DNA of 64,000 nucleotides, taken from NCBI GenBank assembly GCA_021209875.1, contig JAGYVD010000007.1, forward strand, positions 124,001 to 188,000, in the 5' to 3' direction. This DNA is from Rosellinia necatrix (lineage: Eukaryota > Ascomycota > Sordariomycetes > Xylariales > Xylariaceae). The notes beneath the pieces were generated by a model. It was not told the DNA's origin and ran no database searches. It saw only the letters and a list, made by a program, of their open reading frames with translations. A program made the position numbers and the translations under genes. This document shows, one piece after another, positions 47,173 through 59,979 of this stretch (position 1 is the stretch's first letter; each line of letters starts with the position of its first letter).

Positions 47173-50100
47173 ATGCAGACCGCCCAGATCGCGCAGGACG
47201 GCGGCCTGCAGCTCCAACACGCTTCCCGCCCTGGTGTCGCCGGCGCTCCCACCGCTCAGCACGACAGCGACGACGGGAACAACCCCATAAGCGCCGATGA
47301 GAACGACAACGACAACGACAACGACGGCGAGGACGATCACGAAAGCCCCGGTGCCTCGCGCAACGGGAAGCGCAAACGACTTATTTCCGTCTCGTGAGTA
47401 TTGCTCTGCCGTCTCGCTCTACGTTGCCCTGCCTGGCTTTGCTTAACTTCATCTTGTCTTGCCTCACCTCATCTCGTACTACCTCATCTTCATAATTAGC
47501 CCTTCATGCGTCATATCGGGTAAGGCTCGCATATTGGGTATTGCTGCGAGCCTTTTCCCCGATTCACCTATCTTCCATGTCCATGAGCTCGCGGGGGATG
47601 AGGGTGAGATGAATAAATAAGACAGACCAGTCATGCCTATTCGTTCGACCCCATAGTTTCTTGGATTCCCCGTTTGATATCCCATGTTTCCACCAACCAT
47701 AGACTCCAATTTCCCTGTTTTCCCCTTCTCTCGTGACAGACATCTTCCACTAATACTGCGTCGCATCAAAGCTGTGAGACTTGCAAACAGAGAAAGGTCC
47801 GTGCCTTGTTGGACCGCTGCCGGAAAGATCATCCGCTGGGCGGCACCAAGCTGATCTCTACCCGTGGCTAGATATCCATCTGCCTCTCCCTAGCTAACCT
47901 GACCTAGGTAAAATGCGACCGAGGCCAGCCATCGTGCGGTTGGTGCCGCCGCAATTCGGTGGAATGCGCATATCGCGAGCGGAAGAAGCCTGGCCTGAGA
48001 GCCGGCTATGGCAGAGAGCTGGAGCAGAGGTTGGACAGGCTCGAAGAGATTTTGAGATCCCACTCGGAAATCTTGAATTCCGGCTTCATCGGCTCCTCCC
48101 CTACTCACCATGGCCTGCCGCCCCCGAGTGTGCGCAACAGCAACCCCAGTATCCCCAGCGATCATGGCACTCCGCGCGAGCCCGCCCCCCTTTTCCGCCC
48201 CGTTGAGCCCCTGAGGACCCCTCAAGCCGAGACAGCCCTGTTTCTCCAGAAGCCCATCTCCTTCCCGTCTAACACCCAAGCCAATGAATTTGGGCTTCCC
48301 CCGCACTCCTCGTCTATGCATCCGGTAAATGATGGCTTCCCAACGCATATGCAGCCGACTGGCATATCTCCTCCTAGCCACCTATCCGCGATGCAGCCAA
48401 GTGCCGCTACCCAGGATTATTATAGCCACCCGCACCAGCAGCCTTTGCAGTCACCGGGACTAGGCGTGGCGCAGAGTCAGGCGCAAATGTCCGATCAGGA
48501 TCTTCCCCCGTACGATCTTCTGTATGCCCTAGCCGATCTATATTTTAAGCACATCAACACATGGTGCCCCATACTCCACCGGAAGACCACTCTAGATTCG
48601 CTTTTTGGCCCTTCCACGCTAGACGAAGCAGATAGGATATTGTTACACGCCATCGTAGCCACCACTCTCCGCTTCTCGACGGATTCTCGGCTCACTGAGG
48701 AACGGAGGCATCATTATCATGATGTCTCAAAACAGAGAGTGCTCCTCTACGGTCTCGACAACTCATCCGTCAAATCTCTCCAAGCCCTAGTGATCCTAGC
48801 CCTCGATCTCTGCGGCAGCAGTAACGGCCCGCCGGGTTGGAATATCATGGCTCTCATCACCCGATCCGTCGTGCAGTTAGGCCTTGCAGTGGAGAGCAAT
48901 TCGCTCACGGTCTCACCCAGCTATGCCTCAATTTACACTCTCCGAGCCATGGTGCTCCCAGAACCAAAAGATTTTATTGAAGAGGAATCGAGACGCAGAT
49001 TATTTTGGATGATCTATCTATTGGATCGATACGCCACGGTTGCCACAGCTTTCGACTTTGGCTTGGCTGATAAAGATATCGACAGAACCCTACCCTGCCG
49101 AGATGACCTCTGGATAAAGAATCTGAAAATTGACACTAGATGGTTTAAAACACAAGACCAGTCTCCCGATCAGCCAGATCATGAAATGAATAGGCCCGAA
49201 AATCTCGGCGCATTCTCGTATTACATTGAAATACTCGGAATTCTGTCTAAAATTCATCAGTTTCTTCGGCTGCCTGTCGATATTGGCGCGTTAAACGATG
49301 TTGAACAATGGCAGCTACGATATCGAGAACTTGACAATATGTTAGCGTCATGGAAATTCGGACTTCCAGGGGAATATGGCAACATGGCTAAATTATTTCA
49401 GCCCGGGTGCAACAAAACACTAAATGCTGTATGGGTCATGTTGCACGCCACATATCACACAGCCGTGATCCGGTTGCACTCATCAGCCGCATATCCTACG
49501 ACCCGCTCCCCTATATTCACGCCGTCTTACAGCGCAAGCCAACGCTGTCATGGTGCAGTTGAAAATATCGCTGCTCTTGGCGAGTTCGTTGTACAGAATG
49601 GCATGCTGACTAAACTAGGCCCTCCTTTTGCCTTTACACTGTGGGTAGCTGCCCGTCTCTTGCTCGTGCATGGGTCGACTGTCGAGCACAAGCTCGCACC
49701 GCAGATTGCCTTTCTTGTAGATACGCTCCGTGAGATGGGCCGATACTGGCCGGTCGCGGCACGGTACTGCAAGTTACTCCAGAGGGTGCTCGACGAACAT
49801 AGCGATAGTGAGCGCGCTGTCGGACAGACGGGGGAGCGTATTACGCCATCGTCTGTTAAGATCCTCGCCGACATGAGAAGGACAGCATTTGATCTCGACT
49901 TTCTCATCAGTCGCCAACCACGGCATCTCGCTGGCGTCCCCAGCCGCCTACCGAGCGTGACGCCGGCTCGCACACCAGCACCTAACGAGCTGGAATACTT
50001 AGACGTATTCGACTTCTTCAACGTGCCTCGGCTACCAATGGGCCACGAGGCCTCGGTCGGTCCGAACGGCAACGAGATAGGCATAGATCATCCCGTCAGC

Positions 50101-50196
50101 GCCGAAGCTGGTGCGCACGGCGCGCCGAATGAATTTAATATCACGAACTTCATGATGGATGCAAATAGCGATTGGCTCTTTAAGGCGACGCCTTGA
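47173..50196 (+). CDS. Zn2Cys6 transcription factor with fungal-specific domain, candidate rhamnose regulator
   Basis: Exons 47173-47393, 47772-47796 (25 bases) and 47908-50196, total 2535 bases (844 aa). Gal4-type nuclear regulator. The binuclear zinc cluster is CETCKQRKVKCDRGQPSCGWCRRNSVEC, six cysteines with correct spacing, preceded by KRKR and followed by a linker and short coiled region (RELEQRLDRLEEIL). The cluster is split by intron 2, and its first half is the 25-base microexon. A Pro/Gln/Ser-rich stretch leads to the fungal transcription-factor domain (LPPYDLLYALADLYFKHINTW ... RRRLFWMIYLLDRY). The N-terminal exon is Asp/Asn-rich. The 378-base first intron ends after a good branch site (ACTAATAC). 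Its position beside two rhamnose-pathway genes suggests it controls them, as the RhaR and Trc1 regulators do; that role is inferred from context only. Confidence 0.85.
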
Positions 50197-52310
50197 CGTT
50201 GAGCTTCACGTCATATATACCAGGACGCATATACCAATCCACCTATACGACTATATGACCGATACCAACTGTATTTTTGACACCATAATTCAATTAACCT
50301 TTTGTGTATGATGGAGAACGATGGTTGAAATGGAGTATCATGTCGTGTATTAGGTAGACATTAATGAAACATTAATGCGACGATCATGATTATGAATAAT
50401 CACGGTCGATTATCATTTGAGTTTTAATAATTGGTAGTATTTATGATTATAGGTTTTCAGGTTATAAGAGGGGAAATCTGGGCCTACCTAGGGAGGTACG
50501 CCACTGGGTTTTAAAAGGGCAAAAGCTAAGGGGCTACTCTTCTCGAGATCTGGTTCCTTATTCAAGCGACTAAGGCTCTGTTACTAGACAAGTCACTTGG
50601 TTTTAACCACTGATGAGTGGAAATGTATGTTTCACGAGACTAAATTTAATTCCGTTTTCCAATTTCACTGTTGCCTTAAAAATTGCACACGAGTTGTTTA
50701 TTTATTGCGTGCTTATTACGCGCGGTGAAGTTACCCCGACTATTTGAACAAAATGTTTGGAACACTACACATGATATTTGTTTTTGTCTTAAATGAGATG
50801 AATTATTACTTTGATTCTAATGCTGCTAATAGGATTATTTCCACCTTTATTCTAAAATTCCTACTAGTATAACCGTACCAGTATAATAATTCAAAGAGCG
50901 AAGTTAGACAGGTAACATTAGAAATGGGGGACCCGGGCGATTTTATGTAAAAAAAAAAAAAACTGAGCTAATTCACACCGCATCTTTTATATTCTCAGAA
51001 ACCAAGAGGAAGCCTGCTTGGGGCGTCTCTGGAACAACATTGTTAATAATCAGGTATATAGCACTGGGAACGGACCGTTATTGGGGTTCGCTCGGGAAAT
51101 CGTCAGTATTAATGTGTTGAGAGCAGTAGAGTAAGCCCGGAACAGCTTGATTGACTCGGTAGATAAATTTTGTAAATCGTTAACTTGCTACATATACTAT
51201 CATAGCAACAACGGCCCTAGCATGAGACCAAACAATCAGCTAGACAACTTGGGGTAGCCAAATGCATACCAACAATAGCTTCCGCGTCATGCATTGCGTG
51301 GCAGAAGTCTCGATACTACGACGCGAGGTCCCCCCCTACGAGCGGGAATGGGGAATAAAGATCTGCACTGGGATTTGGGGGACTGTCGACATTTTTGACA
51401 CAGTGAGTAGTTTCCTCCATATCGCATACCAAGGATCTACTATCTAGGTTGGTATGAATGGTCGGTTCCGCTTCCCCGCGGCCACTTGATATCTCGGGGC
51501 TGCCAGATACACGCCGCCCTCATTTGGTTGGCTGTCCCGTTGGGAGGTCTGCTTGAGCTATTACATGAGGAATTACTGGCGTCTCTCCACCGGTAAAAAA
51601 TGACAAAGCGTGCTGGTGTTGCCGCTGCGCCGGGGAAAATGGGATGGGAAATGTGATTATGTTTGGGGAGCTCGACCGTATATAATATTAACCTGTATAG
51701 ATTTAACTGCCGGGAATTTTAAGTCGTACTAGGCTAAGTGACGGCATAACCAGATTTATCGTTATCGGTTGGTGATTTTGTTCGTTTGTCCGAGGCGAAT
51801 TCTTTGGGTTACATGCATCCAATACTACTTACCTGATACCAACAGCCTATTTCCATAAGCCATGACGTAGAAGAAACGCAACGAAGCCCTTATACACGTG
51901 AAGTGAAGCCCGAATAGTCAACGCCATATCTCAATCCAGGACACAAAACACAAGGCGTTATAATCTCCGGGTCGCTCGATGCCAATGGCTTGAAGTGATG
52001 AGGTCGACATGCGCAAGGTCTGACTAGAGTAATCCCGCACATAATGATACGCCTTTGCGTATATACGGGCAACTCCCCTTGTCCATATCGCCAATGCCAG
52101 CTTAAGGCAATGCATTTGGCGTAAAATCCATTGTAACATGCACAAATAGTACCTGATCGCAATGCCTCAGTCCAATTATTAACAATCTCTCGGCACATCA
52201 TATCTCTATCACAAGTAGCAAGCCTAGTGGAAAGGGTTATGGCCCATGACGGCAGCGCTGTAACGACACAAGATGTAAGCAAGTATAAAGGCGGTGGCGA
52301 TGGCGAGAGC
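50197..52310. other. AT-rich gene-poor spacer
   Basis: Bases 50.2-51.3 kb are visibly richer in A+T than neighbouring DNA, with ACATTAATG direct repeats near 50360-50380 and a poly-A run at 50949-50962. No ORF of interest. I cannot tell RIP-type mutation from ordinary AT-rich DNA by eye. Confidence 0.45.
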
Positions 52311-53900
52311 ATGAAGGCCCCGCGCCGGACGGGAAGAACTTTGTCTAAGTCGTCGACGTGCCAAAACCCAAGATCATTGAGCCGGCCGACGTGATTCTCA
52401 AAGTCACGGGCAGCACCGTTTGCGAGAGTGACCTGCATTTACTCTATGGTTAGCTACGTTTGAGTTACTGACGATATTCCGCTACCTATAACCTTATGTG
52501 TCCCACCGTATATCTACCGTACTGACACGATTATGTAGGAACCGTGGTGCAACTCAGAAAAGGGGATATCCTCGGCCACGAATTCTGTGGTATCGTCGAT
52601 GAGATTGGCTCAGCAGTGAAGAAAGTACCGAAGGGTAAGCGATGTGTGGCCTCTTTCCAGATCGCTTGCGGGGATTGCCTTTTCTCCAAACAGAAACTGT
52701 CCTCCCAATGCGAAAAGACGAGTGCTAATTCAATGCAGAGTGCTAGTGAGCGAGACTTAGAGACATAAGAGCACTTACTCCTTACCTTGGCCAATGTAGA
52801 GGACAAGAGACGCCTTATCGCAGCTAGAATTCTGTCTAGGACTCTGACTATCGGGTCCAAATATGCTAACTTGAAATTCCTAGTGTATAGTAGGCAAACG
52901 ACAAGTACATTTGGGTACAGCCACTTCACGGGTGGATTCGCCGGCGGCCAAGCCGAATACGTACGAGTGCCGCTCGGTGATATGAACCAGATAACGGGGG
53001 ACGCACCCGATGAGAAGGCGTTATACCTAAGCGATGTTCTAGCCACGAGCTACGACGCTGTAAACGACACGGCCGTATATCTGAAAGACCAGGTAGCCAT
53101 CTTCAGCGCGGGTCCTATCGGGCAGATAGCCGGGACCATTTCTATCAGCACTGGTGCTTCAAAGGCCATCTTCATTGACACAGAACCTCGACTCTTCTTC
53201 ATCAAGGAACGGCGGCCGGCGGAACATGCCGACAAACTCGAGCCGGTCGACTTCAAGAAGTTGTCTTTTGGTGTCACAAGCTAGGAGGCTGTAGTGCCGA
53301 AGCTCAAAGAGCTTTGTGGAGGCCGTGAGCCTAATGCAGCGATTAAAGTAAGTCTTGTAGCACGATGTCAACTACTTGGGCTGTCTTGTCCGTGAAATAC
53401 AATTATACATTGATGACATGGCGTAGCGTGTTGCTGGCGAGCACGTCAAAGGATGGGTACATTGGTTCGAGATGATGCTGGGTGCCGAAACAGACACAAG
53501 TGAAATTGTCAATGAAGACGATGTGGCATTGCGGGTGAGTGTATGTTGGATATGTAAGCAACCCCTTGTTATGTGACACAATCTGGGTATGGCGCGTCCA
53601 AACAAATCGTTGCTAGACGAACCATTTCAACATTGTATCATCGATGGAAAAGGGGCATTCGGCTCATTGGCAACGAACGGCCAGGCCCCCATTCATAAGT
53701 ACTGGGAGGATCTTCTCCAGCAGATCGGAAAAGGGGTCGTCGATCTGCTGCAGATGGTATCGCACCGTGTCCATGCGGAGGACCTCGACAAGGCCTACTA
53801 CAAGTTTGAGAAGCATGAGGATGGCATGCAAAAGGTGTTCGTCCAGACCAAGTTCTCCTCGCCAGCATGTGCAGGATGTCCACCGCTGACCGTATTTTGA
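52311..53900 (+). pseudogene. Decayed zinc-dependent alcohol dehydrogenase gene (formaldehyde dehydrogenase-like MDR)
   Basis: Colinear fragments of a medium-chain Zn alcohol dehydrogenase appear in order but in different frames. They are PKPKIIEPADVILKVTGSTV (to about 52448), then after an intron-like gap GDILGHEFCGIVDEIGSAV and ACGDCLFSKQKLSSQCEK, then FGYSHFTGGFAGGQAEYVRVP, ALYLSDVLATSYDAV and a GPIG remnant. After these come GWVHWFEMMLGAETDTSE and finally NGQAPIHKYWEDLL, KAYYKFEKHEDGMQKVFVQT and the family-like tail. Damage includes an early frameshift, TAA at 52346-52348, TAG at 53282-53284, about 140 bases of non-matching sequence after 52767, a missing structural-zinc cysteine (FSKQ for YCKQ), and loss of part of the Rossmann region. 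The family oxidises alcohols or aldehydes with NAD; this copy cannot encode an intact enzyme. Confidence 0.8.
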
Positions 53901-54754
53901 ATACGATCTGCTGTTGGCGGATAGGAGAAGGATCATACCCGGTACTCCCAGATGTCGTTGTATAAGAACTGTATAATCGAATAGTCAAGCCCGAAAGTAA
54001 GAAGATTTTTCGGCGCTTCTCGCTCTTGCTCTCCTTCAACGCCGAGGTATTGAAGATGTTCTGCTACCGGTCTGAGGTAAGTTACGGCCTCCACCGAGCA
54101 ATCTAAGCAGCGGTCTACAAGATGGGCGCACACGAGATCAATGTCGTGCGCTAGTTGTGCAATTTAATCGTAACCGAAAAATGCGACGACGGGGGTAACT
54201 TCGGAGTCAGCCCCCCTCCCAAGAAGGGCCTTTTCGTCTGTCCTCCGTCTGATGACGCATGGTAGGATTACGCAGGCCCACGGCGTCATCGGATCACTAC
54301 CCGATCTCTCCCAGTGGTGCTTTAATATAGGACACCCCGCTGGGGTTGAACGTGGCTGTAGATCAAACAGGCGATGTGCTCTTGGTCATGAACAATGTGC
54401 ACTGCGCATGCAAGCTCGTTCATCAACGGCAGTCGATGGCGACCGATGGCGCTGCATGCCCTTTATCGGTAGTTACGGTCTCAGCAACGGTCAGCGAAAT
54501 GATGGCGGCCAATAACTAGATAGACTACTCAGCAACAGGGTAGACCGATGTCGTTGGTGCCTTTCACACGTTACCTAACCTGGTCAAACCCAACCAGGTC
54601 GAGTAAGGTCGGAGGTCGGAGGTCTAGAGTGATGGTTTTACTCGCAGCGTCCAAGACAGTAAGTGTATGTAGCAGTACGTAGTAGGTAATAAAAGCGGCT
54701 CGTATGGGTACCCGGCTCGATGGACCCAATAACACCTTTCAAGTTCATACCGAT

Positions 54755-54830
54755 ATATGTATATATATATAGATGTAGATATGTAGACATGTAGATATGT
54801 AGACATATAGATATGTAGATATAGATGGGA
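54755..54830. repeat. TAGATATGTAGACA imperfect tandem repeat
   Basis: Alternating ATGTAGATATGTAGACAT units after a short TATA tract, on the plus strand. Confidence 0.8.
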
Positions 54831-56890
54831 ATGGGTATTTACGCGGGGATGCAGTCGGTCGAAGGATCTCAAGATTTACCCGGTACCGTACGTAGTGTAG
54901 ATATGCGAGGTGGGTGGTGCAGGAGATGTGGTGCAGCAGAATGTGGTGCAGCAGAGGAGTCGGACGAGATGCACTGAAAATAGTCATGGGAACCGAGCCG
55001 AGAAGAAAGGAGTTAGGATGGATAGACCCGTTGCCCCGGGCCAAGCTGGACATCTGAAACCATCGCAACTACCCAATCAGGAAATGGCACCCACTTTCTT
55101 ATTATTAGTTAGTTAGTGTAGTACACCTTACCACTAGTTATTACTTTCGACGTACTCACGGTAGTGTATCTACATACCTGGGTAGATGGACACCATCATA
55201 GTACAATAGTACACACACACAAGTTGTAAGTACGAGATAATTAGAGTATTCCGCCTCCAGGGCTCTCGGTACGTAGTAATGGCATACTAAATTTCCAGTT
55301 GGGCATTGGGATACATAACATCGGCGGGAAACGGCCGTTGGCACTCCATGTATGCAAGATGTGCTCCATTGTTGCTTGAATGCATCGCCCCAAATGGTGT
55401 ATTACCCCCCCATCCCCTCTTTACTGTAGGTAACGTAACAGGCGGTACAGGTGGACACATACATGTATCCTGCCCAACATTCATCATCGGTTCAAAATTC
55501 TTGTGCTGTGGATTTCGCTCATATCCGTAGAGGCTAGCGAGATGCACACAAACCCCCCATATCCAAATAAATCACAATGATGGTACTATGCACTGCTTGT
55601 ATGTATGTAGTGTAGTTTGAATTGGGAAAGGAATGATGTCGGGCGCCAAGTCGACCCGACTCTATAGACTCCCGATGGTGATCAGTGGTGATCACTGCTT
55701 TATAGATGATAGTTTTAAGTGTCGGTATGGTATATCCGGGATCTGACTGGTAGCCCATGCGCGCGGGATGGCAACAGGAGACTAGCACATCCCACCAATG
55801 GCCAAGTGGCAGGCCTTCTCACGACCCAATGCGAGCCAGATTTATGATGAGAGCGGCACAAGAGAGACCAAGTCAAATGTAGACTAACTCATGCCCAAGT
55901 CGACAGTGTAGGCGGTTAAGACTGATTACCACGGTCAGTTAAGAAGCGGCAATTAATCCACTCTTATACCCCTCTCTCCCTTTCTTTTCATTTTTTTTTC
56001 CCCTCTCAACCAGGGGTCTATAAGCGCATTCTCACAATGACCTGCGAGTAGTAATACGATATATCAAAAGCTTAGCGGTCAGCGGCTTCACCAATTGGCG
56101 TAGGTGCCATAGTGTAGTTGTCTTCAGCTGAAATCCAACACTGCGCAAGGATTCGCTACCCTTGCGCGGATCCCTAATAATGTGAATGTGCTGGATGGAC
56201 TCGCAGTCTTAAATAGACCCTGTCATCGATGTTGGACCCCTCCAGGCCAGGCGTGGTGTAAAAGGATTTGAGACCTTTGCGGCTTACATGCACCAGGTAT
56301 GTAGCGTGGGTATGCACCACACCTAGATTAAAAAATAAGAGCACACATGGCGCCATCGCAAACAGTTATTTGTCCTTAATAAATCATCCCTGAAGAGCTG
56401 ATTCGTCAATGGCAAAGGTGAAGGAGCAAGAATGGTTACGCACAAAGGTATGGCCACAATCGACGTACGTCATGAGTGGCGGCGCAGACACCAGATAAGG
56501 GGTTGAATTGCTTCAGATACACGCCGCAATGGCGCTTCGAGTGGGAAGTATTCGGTCCCTCCAGCCTAGCCGCATAACATCTCCATTTTGCAGGTAGTGC
56601 GTAGCTATGGCACTTCATAGTCACTAGTCTGCCATACGTTCCCACTGGCGGTTTGAGATGAGGCTGGGGGTTGATAAAGGTCACGTACACTACACAAGTA
56701 CAGCTCCTCGATACCACTTAGTAGCTTGGGTGGGTCAGGAGGCTCCCACTTTGTTCTTCAACAACAACGGTGGGCAATCAACCAAATCAAGATTGCTACA
56801 CAAGGGCGCAATCACGTAACATCAAACAGACAGATATAACTGGTCGTTCGCCTGATCTCATTTAGATACTCTGCGCTTTCGGGTTTTTGT

Positions 56891-56951
56891 GCTGGGTTGT
56901 TCTGCTGGGTTGTGCACTGGGTTGTGTGTACTGGGTTGTGTACTGGATTGG
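56891..56951. repeat. CTGGGTTGTG imperfect repeat
   Basis: Five to six copies of (TG)CTGGGTTGTG with variable spacing. Confidence 0.75.
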
Positions 56952-58744
56952 GTACCTCCCCAGGTTGCACAAATAAGAGGGGTGGGGCCTGAGGTTTCAA
57001 GAGAGAAAGTAGGTGCATGCTTGCAGTACATGCATACATATGGATAAGCGCACAAGCCAAGCAAAAATTGTCAAGCTTGCTGTTTCATGTGCATTACAGG
57101 GCTGCACTAGGCTAGCCGATCTAGGCAGTCCAGTCAACCCATTCCGCGTTCCTCTCACCTCCTGGTCAAGAGCCAGAACCCAGGTTCAGCTTAAGGATGC
57201 AAGCCATTATGCAGGTAGCTTCTGCTGTTGGTATAACTTGCCAAGCGCGGAGAGAGAGAGAGAGAGAGAGAGGGGCCTGTATATGCATAAGTATATACAT
57301 CCGAATAAAGCAAACGACTTGGGGTAGTTGTCGGTACCTCGAGGACCTACCTGCACAGAGGTACGTACCGTAATAGTAGTAAGGCAGCATTGGAAGGAAG
57401 TCGCTTGCCTTTGTACAACGTACATGAAGGAGAAGGGAGGGAAGTGCCAGCCAGTTGAGCACCAGGTACTATGGTGTAAGCAATTACCTACCCATTGTTA
57501 CCGCCACTTGCGGCTGCCACCTCGTACCTGGAACCACAACATCATGTAGGTACCGTACATATCAGGTACGGTGACCTCTCGAGACCGACAGGGGTGTGTT
57601 CGATCTTCCAACACCCTCTCACCCTCCTCCCACCTCTCCCACCTCTCCCATATCCCATCCTCTCGAGGCCCTTCTTCTCTACCCTTGGTGTTGTTGCCGT
57701 CATCGTTGACGTTGCTGCCAGCTTCACTTCGTCCCAGACCTCCCTTCACTTCTACTGGCCCTCTTCCCATTCATTCTTGTCACTCATTTAGATATTTGTT
57801 GTCCTTCGCCGGTGCACGACGTGACACCGTTTGCATTCATTGATTCATACATACACAACCTCACGATTACGTTGTAGGAGCCCTAGGGAGTATATATCAA
57901 TACACAGCCACCTCGTGTAGGACCGTTTTGCACGACAGCCAACCCCCTCGTCCAAACTGTCTGCGGCCTGCTGCACTGTGGCCGGTGTTATTTGGCCGAG
58001 CCGCAGTGTTTTCATTGCGAATCTGTTCTCTTCATTGTCTGTCTTGCGAGGCAACAGTTCACCCCTTGTACAGTGGTATTCCGCACGTGGACGGAATACA
58101 CCGAATTGGCGACTGGTAGTGGCACAAGAGAGAATTATCACGTCTCTTTCCGCCTTCCCGGGAAGAGACAGGGTGAGAAGCAGGCACCTAGAGCATAGGA
58201 AAAGTGTAGGGCATAGGCAGTGTTGCACAACCCAAGGTGCACTACGCCATATCGGAATCGTCTAGTGGCATTGTTAAGCATCCGCTTTGCGAAAAGGAAC
58301 ACACAAACAACTTGGGGCGACAGGCACAAACATTGCAGACCTGCCACCTTGAAAACTTGCATCTAAGCTTTCCTGATAGGCAAGTACTACTCTATCTTGA
58401 CTCCCTGGCACTCTCCACCGAGGTACTCAAGGTACCTTACCTACTACCGCCCATTCTACTTGGCCATCTTAATGGCTATACTCATGACTTTCACCGGTTT
58501 CATGTTGCCAAGTCACTCGGTCATTTAGCTAATCTTTTTCCTTAGTCCAACCGAACTTCTGATACACTGGAATGGGCAACATTGTGTGACGACAATACTG
58601 TTCTTCAAAGGCACCACTTGTTTCTGTCACCACTCTCCTGGTTCTCTTCTTAACGGTTGACCAGTTCAACTGTCCTTATTCTAGATACCCCTTCTCTTCA
58701 TCTCCTCTCTGTAGCGGTCCAATTATAGCCACTTTTTGTCTTGA

Positions 58745-59979
58745 ATGCTGAGCATCATGTTGGGCCGAATCCTTGCAATCACTGCTTTCGCCATCCTTGG
58801 CCTAGTCAGTGCCCAGGATAACCCTACCACTCCCTCTGTCTGCGCGGTAAGCCTCCAACGTCCTCACAACTCTCACCTAGTTTATACAAACTTACATTCT
58901 CTTTCAACACTACTGCTACAGTTGCTAACTATATCATAGGTAGGTTGCGTCAGTGGTGTCTTCTCTAACGCTGCGAGCATAGGATGCTCCAACGGCGACA
59001 CCGCTTGTGTCTGCAACAATACAGGCCCCTTCCACGATGGTATTCGGGATTGTATTGTTCAAGCGTGCGCTGCAGATGGGCCTGATGCCCAGATTCCGCT
59101 TGCCGTAGCTTATGGCAACCAAGTCTGCGCAGGTGAGCCAGGATTCTTATAACCCCTCTCTGTACTAGGAGTTACGTCCTGACTAATATCGTTGTTCTAG
59201 ATGCAAATGCCTTGCCTCCTCCTACCAGCTCAGCAGCTCCACCGCCTGAGCCCACCCCTACCGAAGCCGCATCTACAACAGATGCTCCTTCTTCAACAAT
59301 TCCTGTACCGAGCGCAGAAATTACTTCGGCAGTGATTACTTCCGAGCGCACTATTGCTAGCACGGTGGAAAGTGCGGTAGTCAGCTCATCCGTGACTGAC
59401 GGTGAATCTACAACGGCTCCCGTCAGTGATACACCTCTCTCTTTATATGCCACGCAATTGCTAATAGTTAACTAGGCCCCGTCGTCGACCGATTCTGCAA
59501 CTGTCTTAGAGTCTTCTGTGCCAACTGCTTCTGCATCAACTTCTACATCTTCGTCGTCAACTATTTCTAGCAATTCAGCCCCAACCGCCACTTCGAGCGC
59601 ATCAACAGCCATGACAGGGCTTTCAACAGCTGCGAAGGCTGGAATCGGGGCAGGAGTTGCCGCGGCTGCACTAGCAGCTATCATTATCGCCGTGTGTGTT
59701 TGCTTACGACGTCGACAACAAAAGAAGTCGACCAACCGCGTCCGTCATTACAAGATCTCAGAACCGATGACTAATTCGAACTATCATTTTGCAAATGACA
59801 TTGGTAGAGCCGAAACTGCTTTGCCCAGGCCAATCAACACGACGCGACCAGCACGTGCGGACTCAACGGCTATAGCAACCTCGCCAACATCTGTATACTC
59901 GAGCACATCGGACCTTGAAACCCATGCTCGACGATACGAAGACATGCTACCACGTACACAGCCGAGAACCATGATTTAA
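58745..59979 (+). CDS. CFEM-domain cell-surface protein with Ser/Thr stalk and one transmembrane segment
   Basis: Exons 58745-58846, 58940-59132, 59201-59421 and 59476-59979, total 1020 bases (339 aa). The N-terminal hydrophobic signal peptide has a likely cut after VSA (residue 23). The eight-cysteine CFEM domain has Cys at 33, 37, 50, 57, 59, 72, 77 and 97, and the conserved Asp54 before CVC, the residue that binds haem iron in Candida Csa2-type proteins. A Ser/Thr/Pro-rich, probably O-glycosylated stalk follows (about 100-220), then a transmembrane helix (about 227-249, AGIGAGVAAAALAAIIIAVC), an RRRQQKK stop-transfer and a ~90-residue cytoplasmic tail. It is not GPI-anchored. A role in surface sensing, adhesion or haem handling is family inference. 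A second in-frame ATG at codon 5 is an alternative start. Confidence 0.86.

Larger units (their letters stand above)
53901..58744. other. 4.8-kb gene-poor spacer
   Basis: No ORF of interest. Contains an imperfect TAGATATGTAGACA repeat (about 54760-54828), an imperfect CTGGGTTGTG repeat (about 56891-56951), GA dinucleotides (57249-57272) and pyrimidine-rich CACCTCTCC repeats (57617-57650). A short open stretch at 54340-54530 (+) is discussed under rejected items. The last kilobase presumably includes the CFEM gene promoter. Confidence 0.45.

Noticed and set aside
50197..51300. AT-rich stretch as RIP-mutated transposon
   Set aside because: No transposon reading frames or terminal repeats are visible, and dinucleotide bias cannot be judged reliably by eye.
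54291..54531. Possible protein remnant reading DTPLGLNVAVDQTGDVLLVMNN on the plus strand
   Set aside because: It looks somewhat like a beta-propeller lactonase blade, but is short, without other blades, and I cannot assign it with confidence.
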